A program made the position numbers and the translations under genes. This document shows positions 18,010-26,906 of a stretch of DNA of 64,000 bases, piece by piece. The DNA is from VRUG01 sp965372745 (GTDB taxonomy: Bacteria; Planctomycetota; Phycisphaerae; Sedimentisphaerales; Anaerobacaceae). The notes beneath the pieces are model-generated. The model had not been told where the DNA came from, searched no databases, and was given only the letters and a program-made list of their open reading frames with translations. The stretch spans positions 70,432 to 134,431 of the forward strand of contig CBDVDM010000002.1 of NCBI GenBank assembly GCA_965372745.1, read 5' to 3'. Each line of letters starts with the position of its first letter. The stretch's first letter is position 1.

Positions 18010-18270
18010 TTGAAGCATTTGCGGAGGTTGGGAATCAGAAAATCATGGGTCACACCATTATCCGTCTTTATTACAGTCTTGTTGGCCAACAGGACAGCGA
18101 GTTTCGTGGATAAGTTTGGAATAGAAGGTTCAGTTTGGGAAGCAGTTTTTATGCTGATTACGATTGGTTCTGCTATCTGGTTTGCAGTTTCAATAATTCG
18201 TTTGTGCATACATTGGAAAAAAAGTTCGCTGGACGATTTGATAGACGTCATAAAAAATGCAAAAAAATAA
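18010..18270 (+). CDS. Small membrane protein, unknown function
   Basis: An 86-residue protein with two hydrophobic helices (around 16-30 and 44-65) and a basic C-terminus (HWKKSSLDDLIDVIKNAKK). I recognise no family. The start is TTG 18010; the ribosome site is weak, so the exact start is uncertain. It lies just after the first fibronectin-tail relic and just before a unit of the 21-bp repeat (18286-18304), the same context as the accessory genes near 31, 39 and 40 kb. It is probably an accessory cargo gene. Confidence 0.5.
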   Translation: MKHLRRLGIRKSWVTPLSVFITVLLANRTASFVDKFGIEGSVWEAVFMLITIGSAIWFAVSIIRLCIHWKKSSLDDLIDVIKNAKK

Positions 18271-18285
18271 TGGAGGTGTTGAAGG

Positions 18286-18304
18286 TTACATCGTGGCGTT
18301 TTGC
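18286..18304 (+). repeat. Single unit of the 21-bp dyad repeat family
   Basis: TTACATCGTGGCGTTTTGC matches the array unit TTACATCGTGGCATTGTAA (40115-40133) at 15 of 19 positions. It starts 16 bp after the stop of the accessory gene at 18010-18270. Confidence 0.55.
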
Positions 18305-18370
18305 TTTTCGCATCAAACGCGCAAGTAGGGAAAAATTTCTGCTCAAAACGGGGTTGTTTTTGTTTGTTTC

Positions 18371-18420
18371 GTGCGCATTTTTGTAAATTTCTGTAAATTT
18401 ATGCGAATTTTTGTAAGTTT
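18371..18420. repeat. Five 10-bp repeats with phased A/T tracts
   Basis: The units are GTGCGCATTT, TTGTAAATTT, CTGTAAATTT, ATGCGAATTT and TTGTAAGTTT, exactly 10 bp each, all ending in an ATTT or GTTT tract. Short A/T tracts in register with the helical turn are expected to bend DNA. There is no coding potential. Confidence 0.75.
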
Positions 18421-18935
18421 TAGCCCTGTTTTTATGCTTACTTGCGCATTTGATTGACTTGAATCCCTGTTTTCAACCTAAAAAGCAACATCCATCCCCC
18501 GAAAACCCGAAATTTAACCCCAAATTTCGCTATTTTTTCAAAATTCTGAATTTTTCAAAACCAAAACTGCTTTTTGAAAAGCAAAAAACGAGACGATTAT
18601 ATATAGGAAAAATCATTCAGGTAATATTTGTATCTTCGGTTCGGATTCTCTCTAAAATTTCCATTACCGATACAAGTTGTTTCCTCTTTTTTACTTAAAC
18701 AGAATAAAACCACACGTGAAACCGTTCATCCTTCGTGGAAGATCTAAACCTGCGGTGAAACCGCAGGCTAAATATAAATGAGAACCATGCCATCCCTTCG
18801 ACAAACTCAGGGCAGGAGACCTGTCAAAATGACATGTTTACATGGGACAAGTTAAATTATAACATGTTAAAATAAAGGCAGTTAGGGTTTTAGGGTATTT
18901 GGGCACAGAGTTTGCACAATAATATATGGAATTGT

Positions 18936-18966
18936 GTAATACCCTTTAGGGTAATAAAATGTGCGT
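18936..18966. promoter_or_regulatory. Shared TACCCT-N2-AGGGTA element upstream of clpB
   Basis: An inverted repeat TACCCT-tt-AGGGTA (18940-18953) sits in a 31-bp block that is identical but for one base to the block at 28991-29021 upstream of tilS. A third inverted repeat, TACCCT-ga-AGGGTA, lies upstream of accD (36459-36472). It is about 210 bp before the clpB start. It could be an operator or part of a dispersed repeat. Confidence 0.5.
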
Positions 18967-19162
18967 CTAACGGTTGTAACTAATTTTTGTAAAAAAAAAG
19001 AAACCACGGATTAACACTGATTAACACTGATTTATATTTTTATATCTCTGTGTTCTCTGTGACCTCTGTGGCTAATATAAATTCCTATACTATCAAGTTA
19101 CCGCGGATTAAGGCGCAATTTTTAAGTGGAGTTGGTGTAATACGAATTTAAGGGTAAGCGAA

Positions 19163-21739
19163 ATGAAATTTGATAAGTTTACATTGAAGGCACAGGAGGC
19201 ATTGGCGACGGCTCAGCAGATAGCGATGGCGAAATCGAATATGGTTTTATCGCCGGTTCATTTGTTAAGTGCAATATTAAGTGATGACGAGAGCGTTGCG
19301 GTGATGGTCTTGAAAAAGATAGGGGCTGATACTGGGCAGATAAAGGGTATAACTGAAAGTGAAATCGGGTGTTTGCCGCAGGGAAGCGGCGGTCAGTTGA
19401 TGCCCGACCCGGCATTGAATCAGATAGTACTCGATGCTCAGAATAAAGCGGATGCGATGGGGGACGAGTATTTGAGTGTGGAGCATTTGTTTTTGTCACT
19501 TGCAACGGTAGAAAGTGAGGCAAGAGAGATATTGAGGTTAAATTCAGTAACGCCGGATAAAATCGAGCAGGCATTGAAGGATATAAGAGGCGGAGATTCG
19601 ATAACAGATGCGAATCCTGAGAGCAAATATAAGGCGCTGGAGAGGTACGGGATTGATTTACTGGAGATGGCGCGGAAAGGTAAGCTTGACCCGGTAATTG
19701 GACGCGATGATGAGATACGCCGCTGTATGCAGGTCTTAAATCGCAGGACGAAAAACAATCCTGTGTTGATAGGCGAACCCGGTGTCGGTAAGACGGCAAT
19801 AGCGGAAGGGTTGGCACAGCGGATAGTAGCTGGTGATGTTCCGAGTAGTTTGAAAAATAAGAGAATAATCGCTTTGGATATGGGATCGCTGATAGCAGGG
19901 ACGAAATTTCGAGGTGAATTTGAGGACAGGTTCAAGGCGGTATTAAAAGAAGTAATATCCGCTGAAGGGGAAATAATCCTTTTTATAGATGAACTGCATA
20001 CGATTGTCGGAGCGGGTAAGGCGGAAGGTTCGGTTGATGCCGGCAATCTGTTGAAGCCTTCACTTGCACGAGGAGAGCTGCGGTGTATCGGAGCGACGAC
20101 GATTGATGAATATCGAAAGTATGTTGAGAAGGACGCTGCTTTAGAGAGGCGGTTTCAGCCTATAATGGTTGACCCGCCTAATGTTGAGGAGACGGTAGCG
20201 ATACTTCGCGGGCTGAAAAACCGTTACGATACACATCATGGAGTCAGGATAACCGATGGTGCACTGGTAGCAGCGGCGACATTGTCGAACAGGTATATCT
20301 CCGACAGGTGGCTTCCCGATAAGGCGATAGATTTAATGGATGAGGCGGCATCGAAACTGCGGATTGAAAACGACTCGCTGCCGGCGGAACTGGACAGTAT
20401 TCGCAGAAAGATTGTTCAGTTGCAGATTGAACGGGAGGCATTGAAGAAAGAGAGTGACAAGGCCAGTAAGGAACGATTGAAAAATGCGGAAAAGCAATTG
20501 GCGCAACTCAAAGAGAAAGATACGGAGCTTACCGAACGGTGGGAAAGTGAAAGAAGCAAGATTGACCAGATAAAACAATTGAAGGAAAAAATTGAGGATG
20601 CTCAAAATAAGTTCGAAAATGCTCAGCGAAAAGGAGAGTTGGAAGAGGCGGCAAGATTAAAGTATGGGACGATAGCTGAGTTGAAAAAGGAATTGGAAGA
20701 AAAGGAAGCTCAACTGTCGAAATCTGATATGGCAATAATACAAAATGAGGTGACCGAAGAGCATATTGCGCAGGTGGTTTCCAAGTGGTCGGGGATACCG
20801 GTTGTGAGACTTTTGAGCGGTGAACGTGAGCGGCTGATGGATATGGAATCGGAGATCGGCAGGCGGGTTGTTGGTCAGCAGGAGGGGGTGGCGGCTGTCT
20901 GCAATGCGGTTCGCAGGAGCAGGGCGGGACTTGGTGATTCGGAGCGGCCAATAGGTTCGTTTTTGTTTTTAGGGCCTACCGGAGTTGGTAAGACAGAGCT
21001 TGCAAAGGCGCTGGCGGAATTTCTGTTCAATGACCCCAATGCAATGGTTCGAGTTGATATGGGTGAATTTATGGAACAGCATTCGGTGGCGAGGTTGATT
21101 GGTTCGCCGCCGGGATATGTGGGGTATGAGGAAGGAGGCAGGCTGACCGAGGCGGTACGGCGAAAACCGTATTCGGTAATCCTTTTGGATGAGATAGAAA
21201 AGGCGCATGTCGATGTGTTTAATGTTTTGCTGCAGGTGTTTGACGACGGCAGGTTGACTGATGGGCAGGGCAGGACGGTCGATTTCAAAAATACCGTTAT
21301 TATTATGACCAGCAATATTGCCAGTCAGCAGATTCAGGAGTTGACCGAAGAGTCTGGCGCCGACTGGGAGATTGAGGCGCATGTGAAAGAGGCATTGAAG
21401 TATTATTTTAAGCCTGAGTTTTTGAATCGTATCGATGAGGTGATTGTTTTCCATGTGTTAGGCAAAGAGGATTTGAAAAAAATAGTCGATATTCAGCTTG
21501 GACTTCTGGCTGAGCGATTAAAAGGGCGTAAAATTGAGATTGAGTTTACGGACAATGCCAGGGGGCAGATTATTGATGAGGGTTATGATGCTGCGTTTGG
21601 TGCAAGGCCTTTGAAAAGGACGATTCAGCAGCGGATTGAGAATTCATTAGCGGCACAGCTGTTGGCGGGCAAGTTTACAGAGGGTGACAGGATAAAAATT
21701 GACGCTGATGGCCATAGGTTTATATTTGAAAAGATTTAG
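19163..21739 (+). CDS. clpB: ATP-dependent protein disaggregase ClpB
   Basis: An 858-residue AAA+ chaperone that, with DnaK, resolubilises aggregated protein in the cytosol. It has a Clp N-domain (1-~145), a first AAA module with Walker A GEPGVGKT at 204-211, a long coiled-coil M domain (~405-530) with the charged repeats expected of ClpB rather than ClpA/C, and a second AAA module with GPTGVGKT at 604-611, SVARLIGSPPGYVGYEEGG and a C-terminal D2-small domain. ATG 19163 follows AAGGG. It is monocistronic. No CIRCE-type element was found upstream; the TACCCT/AGGGTA block is the only candidate control site. Confidence 0.97.
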   Translation: MKFDKFTLKAQEALATAQQIAMAKSNMVLSPVHLLSAILSDDESVAVMVLKKIGADTGQIKGITESEIGCLPQGSGGQLMPDPALNQIVLDAQNKADAMGDEYLSVEHLFLSLATVESEAREILRLNSVTPDKIEQALKDIRGGDSITDANPESKYKALERYGIDLLEMARKGKLDPVIGRDDEIRRCMQVLNRRTKNNPVLIGEPGVGKTAIAEGLAQRIVAGDVPSSLKNKRIIALDMGSLIAGTKFRGEFEDRFKAVLKEVISAEGEIILFIDELHTIVGAGKAEGSVDAGNLLKPSLARGELRCIGATTIDEYRKYVEKDAALERRFQPIMVDPPNVEETVAILRGLKNRYDTHHGVRITDGALVAAATLSNRYISDRWLPDKAIDLMDEAASKLRIENDSLPAELDSIRRKIVQLQIEREALKKESDKASKERLKNAEKQLAQLKEKDTELTERWESERSKIDQIKQLKEKIEDAQNKFENAQRKGELEEAARLKYGTIAELKKELEEKEAQLSKSDMAIIQNEVTEEHIAQVVSKWSGIPVVRLLSGERERLMDMESEIGRRVVGQQEGVAAVCNAVRRSRAGLGDSERPIGSFLFLGPTGVGKTELAKALAEFLFNDPNAMVRVDMGEFMEQHSVARLIGSPPGYVGYEEGGRLTEAVRRKPYSVILLDEIEKAHVDVFNVLLQVFDDGRLTDGQGRTVDFKNTVIIMTSNIASQQIQELTEESGADWEIEAHVKEALKYYFKPEFLNRIDEVIVFHVLGKEDLKKIVDIQLGLLAERLKGRKIEIEFTDNARGQIIDEGYDAAFGARPLKRTIQQRIENSLAAQLLAGKFTEGDRIKIDADGHRFIFEKI

Positions 21740-21854
21740 TTTTATTGCATCTTGGTTTGTTCGTGATTAAGCTCTTGACTGAACACAATCATGTTATTAT
21801 ATACTCTTGTATTATCAGTTGGTAAGAGAGATTATATTTCAAAAGGGCTGGAAG

Positions 21855-22220
21855 ATGAAAACGAATTACAAACAATACGGTATATATTTAGTCAGATGGC
21901 AATTGAGCACGCCGATATTGGCTATTGTTCTTGTTTGGCTGGCGTCGATGAATAAGTGGGGGGCGACGGTTATTGCCAATCTGATAGGTGGGTTAATATT
22001 TTTCTGGGTTGATAAGTTTATCTTTACCTCGCCGCTGCTCCAGGCACAATGGGAGGTTCAGGACAATATTGAATGTTATGACTGCGGCAAAATAACAAGG
22101 GGATATCGACTGATTAAAACAGCGAATTATGACAGAACAAAAGCTACTCCGCAGTTTCGATGTGAGAGATGTTCGCAGAAAAAGACCGAGCGTCTGCGTG
22201 AGCAGGGCATAGATGTTTAA
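21855..22220 (+). CDS. Small membrane protein with C-terminal zinc-ribbon-like CXXC pairs
   Basis: A 121-residue protein beginning MKTNYKQYGIYLVRWQLSTP. Two membrane helices (~18-34 and 40-55; VIANLIGGLIFFWVDKFIF) are followed by a cytosolic tail with CYDCGK and CERCSQK, a likely metal-binding ribbon. Proteins of this type are found in many bacteria without assigned function. ATG 21855 has GGAAG directly upstream, so the longer frame from 21807 is not needed. Its last four bases overlap the 3' end of the convergent hisF gene. Confidence 0.7.
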   Translation: MKTNYKQYGIYLVRWQLSTPILAIVLVWLASMNKWGATVIANLIGGLIFFWVDKFIFTSPLLQAQWEVQDNIECYDCGKITRGYRLIKTANYDRTKATPQFRCERCSQKKTERLREQGIDV

Positions 22221-22981
22221 AGATTGACGGAGATGCCTTTGTCCTTGAGGTATTGCTTTATTTCGTTAATGGTGTAATTTCCAAAGTGTGTGATTGAGGC
22301 CATCAGTACAGCGTCGGCGTGGCCTATAGTTATTGCATCGCATAAATGGTCGAGGTTTCCGGCGCCTCCTGAAGCAATGACGGGAATGTTGACAGCGTCG
22401 GTGACAGCTTTGTTAAGCTCGTTGTCGTAGCCTGCCCGTGTGCCGTCGGCGTCCATAGAAGTTAAAAGTATCTCACCTGCACCGAGTTTTTCTCCTTTAA
22501 TCGCCCATTCTACGACGTCAAGAGCAGTTGGCTCGGAACCGGCTTTTACGCAGACCTGCCAATGGCCTGGTTTGTCTTTTGAGCGTCTTGCATCGATAGC
22601 CAATACGACGCATTGATTGCCGAAGCGTCTTGCGCCCTGGGCGAGCAGGTCTGGGTTCTCGACGGCGGCGGTGTTTACGGAGACTTTTTCAGCACCGCTT
22701 CGCAGTAGTTTGTCCATTTGTTCGACGGTTTGTATTCCGCCGCCAACGGTGAATGGGATAAAGACGTTTTCAGCGACTTTTTCGACGAGTTCAACGATTG
22801 TTTTTCGCGAGCGTATCGTTGCGGTGATATCGAGAAAGACAAGCTCGTCTGCACCGGAGTCGCTATATCGTTTTCCCAGTTCCACCGGGTCGCCTGCATC
22901 ACGCAGGTTTAAAAAGTTTACTCCCTTAACGACACGGTTGTCTTTAACATCAAGACATGGGATGATTCTCTTTGTTAACAT
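22217..22981 (-). CDS. hisF: Imidazole glycerol phosphate synthase, cyclase subunit
   Basis: HisF forms imidazole glycerol phosphate and AICAR from PRFAR using ammonia delivered by HisH, in histidine synthesis. The 254-residue TIM barrel keeps the catalytic aspartates in IPCLDVKDNRVVKG and VVLAIDARR and the phosphate sites VGGGIQ and IASGGAGN. The frame is open to 23026, but MLTKRIIPCLDVKD is the family N-terminus, so the start is ATG 22981. The 22-bp gap to hisH carries a gctcgtatctcgt dispersed repeat fragment. Only hisH and hisF of the pathway are present here. Confidence 0.95.
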   Translation of the reverse strand: MLTKRIIPCLDVKDNRVVKGVNFLNLRDAGDPVELGKRYSDSGADELVFLDITATIRSRKTIVELVEKVAENVFIPFTVGGGIQTVEQMDKLLRSGAEKVSVNTAAVENPDLLAQGARRFGNQCVVLAIDARRSKDKPGHWQVCVKAGSEPTALDVVEWAIKGEKLGAGEILLTSMDADGTRAGYDNELNKAVTDAVNIPVIASGGAGNLDHLCDAITIGHADAVLMASITHFGNYTINEIKQYLKDKGISVNL

Positions 22982-23003
22982 AATTCGTAGCTCGTATCTC
23001 GTT

Positions 23004-23606
23004 TTATTTTTCGCAGATTTTAGCAAAATTCTCTAATATTTGCAGGCCTTGAGTGCCGCTCTTTTCAGGATGAAACTGGGTACCGTAAATATTATTTTTC
23101 TTAACTGCCGCTGGCAGTTGGAATCCGTATTCGGTATATGCAATTGCTGCCTGGCTGTCAGCAGGCTTGGCATAGTAAGAATGAGCGAAATAGAAATGTT
23201 TTTCATTTCCCATGCCTTCAAAAAGGTCAATTTCCTTTGGCAGTTTGACCATGTTCCAGCCCATGTGCGGAATTACCCTGCCCTTTGGTATTGAAATTAC
23301 ATCTCCGTTGACCAGGCCGAGTCCTTTGTGCTGGCCATGTTCACAGCTTTTCTCGAAAAGCAGTTGATACCCTACGCAGATGCCGAGTAATGGTTTACCC
23401 GCAGCAACAGCTTTTTTAACAAGCTCGGCGGCATGGCCGAGAGCGTCGATTGCATAGCCGAAGGCAGCAACGCCGGGCAGTACCAGGCCTGTTGCGTTTT
23501 CAATGTCTACAGGGTCGCAGCTTAGCTTTACCTTGCAGCCTATATAGCCAAAGGCATTGCAGACGCTTTTGACATTTCCTACGTTGTAGTCAATTACGAT
23601 TATCAT
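23004..23606 (-). CDS. hisH: Imidazole glycerol phosphate synthase, glutamine amidotransferase subunit
   Basis: HisH hydrolyses glutamine and channels ammonia to HisF. The 200-residue class I amidotransferase has the nucleophile cysteine in LLGICVGYQLLFE and the His-Glu pair in QFHPEKSG; VLPGVAAFGYA forms the oxyanion region. It lies directly upstream of hisF on the same strand, an expected subunit pair. ATG 23606 is the only good start. Confidence 0.95.
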   Translation of the reverse strand: MIIVIDYNVGNVKSVCNAFGYIGCKVKLSCDPVDIENATGLVLPGVAAFGYAIDALGHAAELVKKAVAAGKPLLGICVGYQLLFEKSCEHGQHKGLGLVNGDVISIPKGRVIPHMGWNMVKLPKEIDLFEGMGNEKHFYFAHSYYAKPADSQAAIAYTEYGFQLPAAVKKNNIYGTQFHPEKSGTQGLQILENFAKICEK

Positions 23607-23741
23607 GGGCTAAATTAGACATGATAAAAGCTAATTCGTCAAATAAGAATGCCCGATAGTTAGTAGTAGATAAAATGATTTGTCTAAACACCATGGTTTT
23701 ATTAGCATGAAAAAATTAAACGGCAATTTTGAGGGTATATC

Positions 23742-25610
23742 ATGTGCGGAATAATAGCGTATTTAGGTAAGAAGACGGCCCAGCCTATACTGGTTGATGG
23801 ACTCAAGCGTCTTGAATATCGCGGTTATGATTCAGCTGGCGTGGCGATGTTAAGGGGCGGCACGATAAGTATACAAAAAACCAGCGGAAGAATCAAGGCG
23901 TTAGAGGCAGTTTTAGAAAAGCCAGATAGTAGTCAAACGATTGGTATAGGTCATACCAGATGGGCCACTCACGGTAAGCCTAATTCGATAAACGCTCATC
24001 CGCATCTTGATTATACCGGTAAAATTGCAGTTGTTCATAACGGTATTATAGAAAACTTCGATACGCTGAAAATCTGGCTGCAGGAGAAGGGGGCGACATT
24101 TGTCAGTGATACCGATACAGAGGTAATAGCTCATCTGATTGGCTATTTTTACGCTGAAGGTGATGACGGGAAATGGAATAGTCAATCGGATGGTCAAAGC
24201 AAATTCGAGTGGGCAGTCCAAAGAGCACTTCATGAGCTGCACGGTACGTATGGTCTTGCGATTCTTTGTGCTGATTGTGCTGATACGTTGATTGGAGCAA
24301 AAAAGGGAAGCCCGCTGATTTTAGGGGTTGGTGAGAATGAATATATCCTGGCTTCTGATGCAGCAGCGATAATAGAACACACAGCGCAGGCGATATATCT
24401 ATCCGATAACGAAATGGTGACAATAAGCGGCGGCCAGTTCAGTACGAAGACAGTTGATAATGTTACGATAAGTAAAGATTTGAAGGAAATTGAGATATCG
24501 CTCGACCAGATTGAACTTGATGGTTTTACACATTACATGCTCAAGGAGATATTCGAGCAGCCTAAAGCGCTGGCAATGTGTATGGGTGGCAGGCTCGATA
24601 AGGATAACGGCAAAATCAAGTTGGGCGGCATCGATTCGTATTTGCGTGACATGGTAGGTATGAAACGTCTGATAGTGACAGCCTGCGGGACTGCGTTTCA
24701 TGCCGGTTTGATTGGCGAGTTTCTGTTCGAGAGACTTTTGCGTATTCCGACGGAGGTCGAATATGCCAGCGAATTTCGGTATCGCGACCCGATTATCGGC
24801 GACGGGACATTTGTTATTGCTGTAAGCCAGTCGGGCGAGACGCTTGATACTCTTGCAGCGATAGAAGAGGCCAAGGAGAGGGGGGCGACGGTTCTCGGCC
24901 TTGTTAATGTGGTAGGTTCGACAATTGCCAGAGAAACCGATGCCGGAATATATCTGCATGTCGGGCCTGAAATAGGTGTTGCAAGTACAAAGGCATTTGT
25001 GGGACAGGTGGCAGCGCTGACGATGCTTGCGATAGAATTAGGCAGGCGGACAAATGTCAGCAGCGGCGATGCGAAAAGATATATTAATGAATTTGCACAG
25101 ATACCAGATAAGATATCAAAAATACTCGAGCAGTCCGAGCAGATTAAGAAAATAGCAGCGGCAAATATCGACAGGAACAACTGGCTGTTTCTCGGACGTG
25201 GATTTAATTATCCGGTAGCACTGGAAGGTGCATTGAAGCTCAAGGAGATAAGTTATATACACGCAGAAGGCCTGCCGGCGGCGGAGATGAAGCACGGGCC
25301 TATAGCGTTGATTTCAGATGGGATGCCTGCGGTGTTTATTGCAACGAAGGGGCCTCAATACGAAAAGATAATGGGTAATATTTCGGAGGTTCGCGCTCGC
25401 GGCGGCAGGACTATTGTTGTAGCAACCGAAGGCGACGAGGATATAAAGAAATATGCAGACCATTTAATCACGGTTCCCGATGCGCCGGAGATATTACAGC
25501 CGATGCTGACGGCAATACCGCTTCAATTACTTGCTTATCATGCAGCAGTTCTGCGCGGCCACGATGTCGACAAGCCTCGAAACCTTGCAAAAAGTGTTAC
25601 GGTTGAGTAG
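23742..25610 (+). CDS. glmS: Glutamine--fructose-6-phosphate aminotransferase (isomerizing)
   Basis: GlmS makes glucosamine-6-phosphate, the first step to UDP-GlcNAc for peptidoglycan and surface glycans. The 622-residue protein starts with the N-terminal nucleophile cysteine (MCGIIAYLGKK, Cys2 after Met removal). It has the amidotransferase domain to ~240 (GIGHTRWATHG, HNGIIENF) and two SIS domains (~300-600; TACGTAFHAG, SQSGETLDTL) ending in PRNLAKSVTVE. GAGGG lies 8-12 bases before ATG 23742. No glmS-ribozyme fold is recognisable in the 135-bp leader. ftsW and murG follow, so this is a cell-wall neighbourhood. Confidence 0.97.
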   Translation: MCGIIAYLGKKTAQPILVDGLKRLEYRGYDSAGVAMLRGGTISIQKTSGRIKALEAVLEKPDSSQTIGIGHTRWATHGKPNSINAHPHLDYTGKIAVVHNGIIENFDTLKIWLQEKGATFVSDTDTEVIAHLIGYFYAEGDDGKWNSQSDGQSKFEWAVQRALHELHGTYGLAILCADCADTLIGAKKGSPLILGVGENEYILASDAAAIIEHTAQAIYLSDNEMVTISGGQFSTKTVDNVTISKDLKEIEISLDQIELDGFTHYMLKEIFEQPKALAMCMGGRLDKDNGKIKLGGIDSYLRDMVGMKRLIVTACGTAFHAGLIGEFLFERLLRIPTEVEYASEFRYRDPIIGDGTFVIAVSQSGETLDTLAAIEEAKERGATVLGLVNVVGSTIARETDAGIYLHVGPEIGVASTKAFVGQVAALTMLAIELGRRTNVSSGDAKRYINEFAQIPDKISKILEQSEQIKKIAAANIDRNNWLFLGRGFNYPVALEGALKLKEISYIHAEGLPAAEMKHGPIALISDGMPAVFIATKGPQYEKIMGNISEVRARGGRTIVVATEGDEDIKKYADHLITVPDAPEILQPMLTAIPLQLLAYHAAVLRGHDVDKPRNLAKSVTVE

Positions 25611-25715
25611 CATTCAAATTCTTCTCATGGGTGGGTTGGGTAGCCTGAGTAATTTCCTCTTGCAATTTGTGGTTACGAGACGACAATACATTCATTAAAA
25701 ATGATTTCTTAATGG

Positions 25716-26906
25716 ATGCACCGAATGTATCGAACACGATTCCAAATATTAAAAGAGCAGTCATTTGCTGATTTAATCGTTATGGTAGTGCTGGTTTTGA
25801 TGGCGGTGGGAACGGTGTTTGTGTTTTCAGCCAGTGCCAACATCAGCAGAGACCTTGAATTGCACAGGTTTTACGAATACCCGGGATTGAGGCAGATATT
25901 GTTTTTCCCTCTGGCGGTGATGATTTTATATTTTGTCTCGCGGATTGATTATCGGCGCTTGAAAATCCACAGCAGTTTTTTTAAATCGCCGGTAGTGTAT
26001 TTATTGGCTTTTAGCGTGCTGCTTTTAATACTGGTTCTGATACCGGGTATTGGAACGGAGATAAACCGGGCGAGACGCTGGATAAGGTTCGTGGCGGGGC
26101 CGGCAACGATAAGTTTTCAGCCTTCAGAGCTTGCAAAGTGGGCGATGATATTTTTCCTGACAGGCTTTTGTGTGAGGTTCAGAGATAGCCTGGGATTATA
26201 CTGGAAGAGATTTGTTCCGGTGTGTGTTTTGATTGCGGCAGTGACTGGGCTGATAATAATTGAGGATTTCGGGACGGCAGGTTTTGTAGCGTTACTGTCA
26301 TTTTTAGTGCTTTTAATCGGCGGGGTTAAGTTCAGATATTTGTTGACGCTGATGCCGTTCGGGGTATTGGCATTTTTTGCGGCGATATTGCAGTCGCCGA
26401 TGCGCATCCAGCGGATTAAGGCATTTTTGAATCCGGCAGGTCATGCAGCCTCGGCGGCATATCAGGCGAATCAGTCCTTAATCGCATTAGGCTCAGGCGG
26501 CTTGTTTGGAAAAGGACTTGGCGGCGGGATAAGTAAGTATGGGCATCTGCCGGAGGATACAACGGATTTTATCTTTGCGATAATCGGTGAGGAACTCGGA
26601 TTTATCGGGACGGCTGTGGTGATTATGTTGTTTATCGGTTTTGTCTGTCTTGGAATAATGGTTGTTCGACGATGCGAGGACAGATTCGGCAGGCTTCTGG
26701 CGGCGGGAATAGTTTTGTCGATAGGGATTCAGGCGGCGATAAATATCGGCGTGGTGACAGTAGTGCTGCCGACAAAAGGGATACCGTTGCCGTTTGTAAG
26801 TGCAGGCGGAACGAGTATGCTTTTAAGCGCTGCTGCGGTGGGAGTGCTCGTTAATATTGCCAAACAGACAGCTAATAATAAGCTGGCGGAGGGGGAGTAT
26901 GACTAA
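25716..26906 (+). CDS. ftsW: Peptidoglycan polymerase FtsW (SEDS family)
   Basis: A 396-residue membrane protein with about ten helices. SEDS motifs include VFSASANISRDL, PSELAKWAMIFF, GLGGGISKYGHLPEDTTDF, AIIGEELGFIG and LPFVSAGGTSML. SEDS proteins polymerise lipid II. The eight-base overlap with murG downstream identifies it as FtsW rather than RodA. ATG 25716 and ATG 25725 are both possible; ribosome-site signal is weak. Other dcw genes are not next to it, so the cluster is reduced to this pair. Confidence 0.92.
   Translation: MHRMYRTRFQILKEQSFADLIVMVVLVLMAVGTVFVFSASANISRDLELHRFYEYPGLRQILFFPLAVMILYFVSRIDYRRLKIHSSFFKSPVVYLLAFSVLLLILVLIPGIGTEINRARRWIRFVAGPATISFQPSELAKWAMIFFLTGFCVRFRDSLGLYWKRFVPVCVLIAAVTGLIIIEDFGTAGFVALLSFLVLLIGGVKFRYLLTLMPFGVLAFFAAILQSPMRIQRIKAFLNPAGHAASAAYQANQSLIALGSGGLFGKGLGGGISKYGHLPEDTTDFIFAIIGEELGFIGTAVVIMLFIGFVCLGIMVVRRCEDRFGRLLAAGIVLSIGIQAAINIGVVTVVLPTKGIPLPFVSAGGTSMLLSAAAVGVLVNIAKQTANNKLAEGEYD

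Larger units (their letters stand above)
18271..19162. other. 890-bp gene-free region upstream of clpB
   Basis: I see no convincing gene; an 82-codon frame at 18450-18698 lacks a ribosome site and family signal. Contents: one 21-bp-family unit (18286-18304); a 10-bp-period A/T-phased repeat (18371-18420); a perfect hairpin CCTGCGG-tgaaa-CCGCAGG (18749-18767); a dispersed repeat cccttcgacaaactcaggg (18794-18812); the TACCCT-N2-AGGGTA element (18936-18966); and an accacggattaacactgatt-type repeat (19013-19031). Confidence 0.6.

Noticed and set aside
18450..18698. 82-codon frame in the clpB upstream region
   Set aside because: AT-rich, no ribosome site and no recognisable protein features.
23607..23741. 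glmS ribozyme or other riboswitch in the glmS leader
   Set aside because: The leader is short and I cannot draw the ribozyme core; no other known riboswitch consensus is visible.
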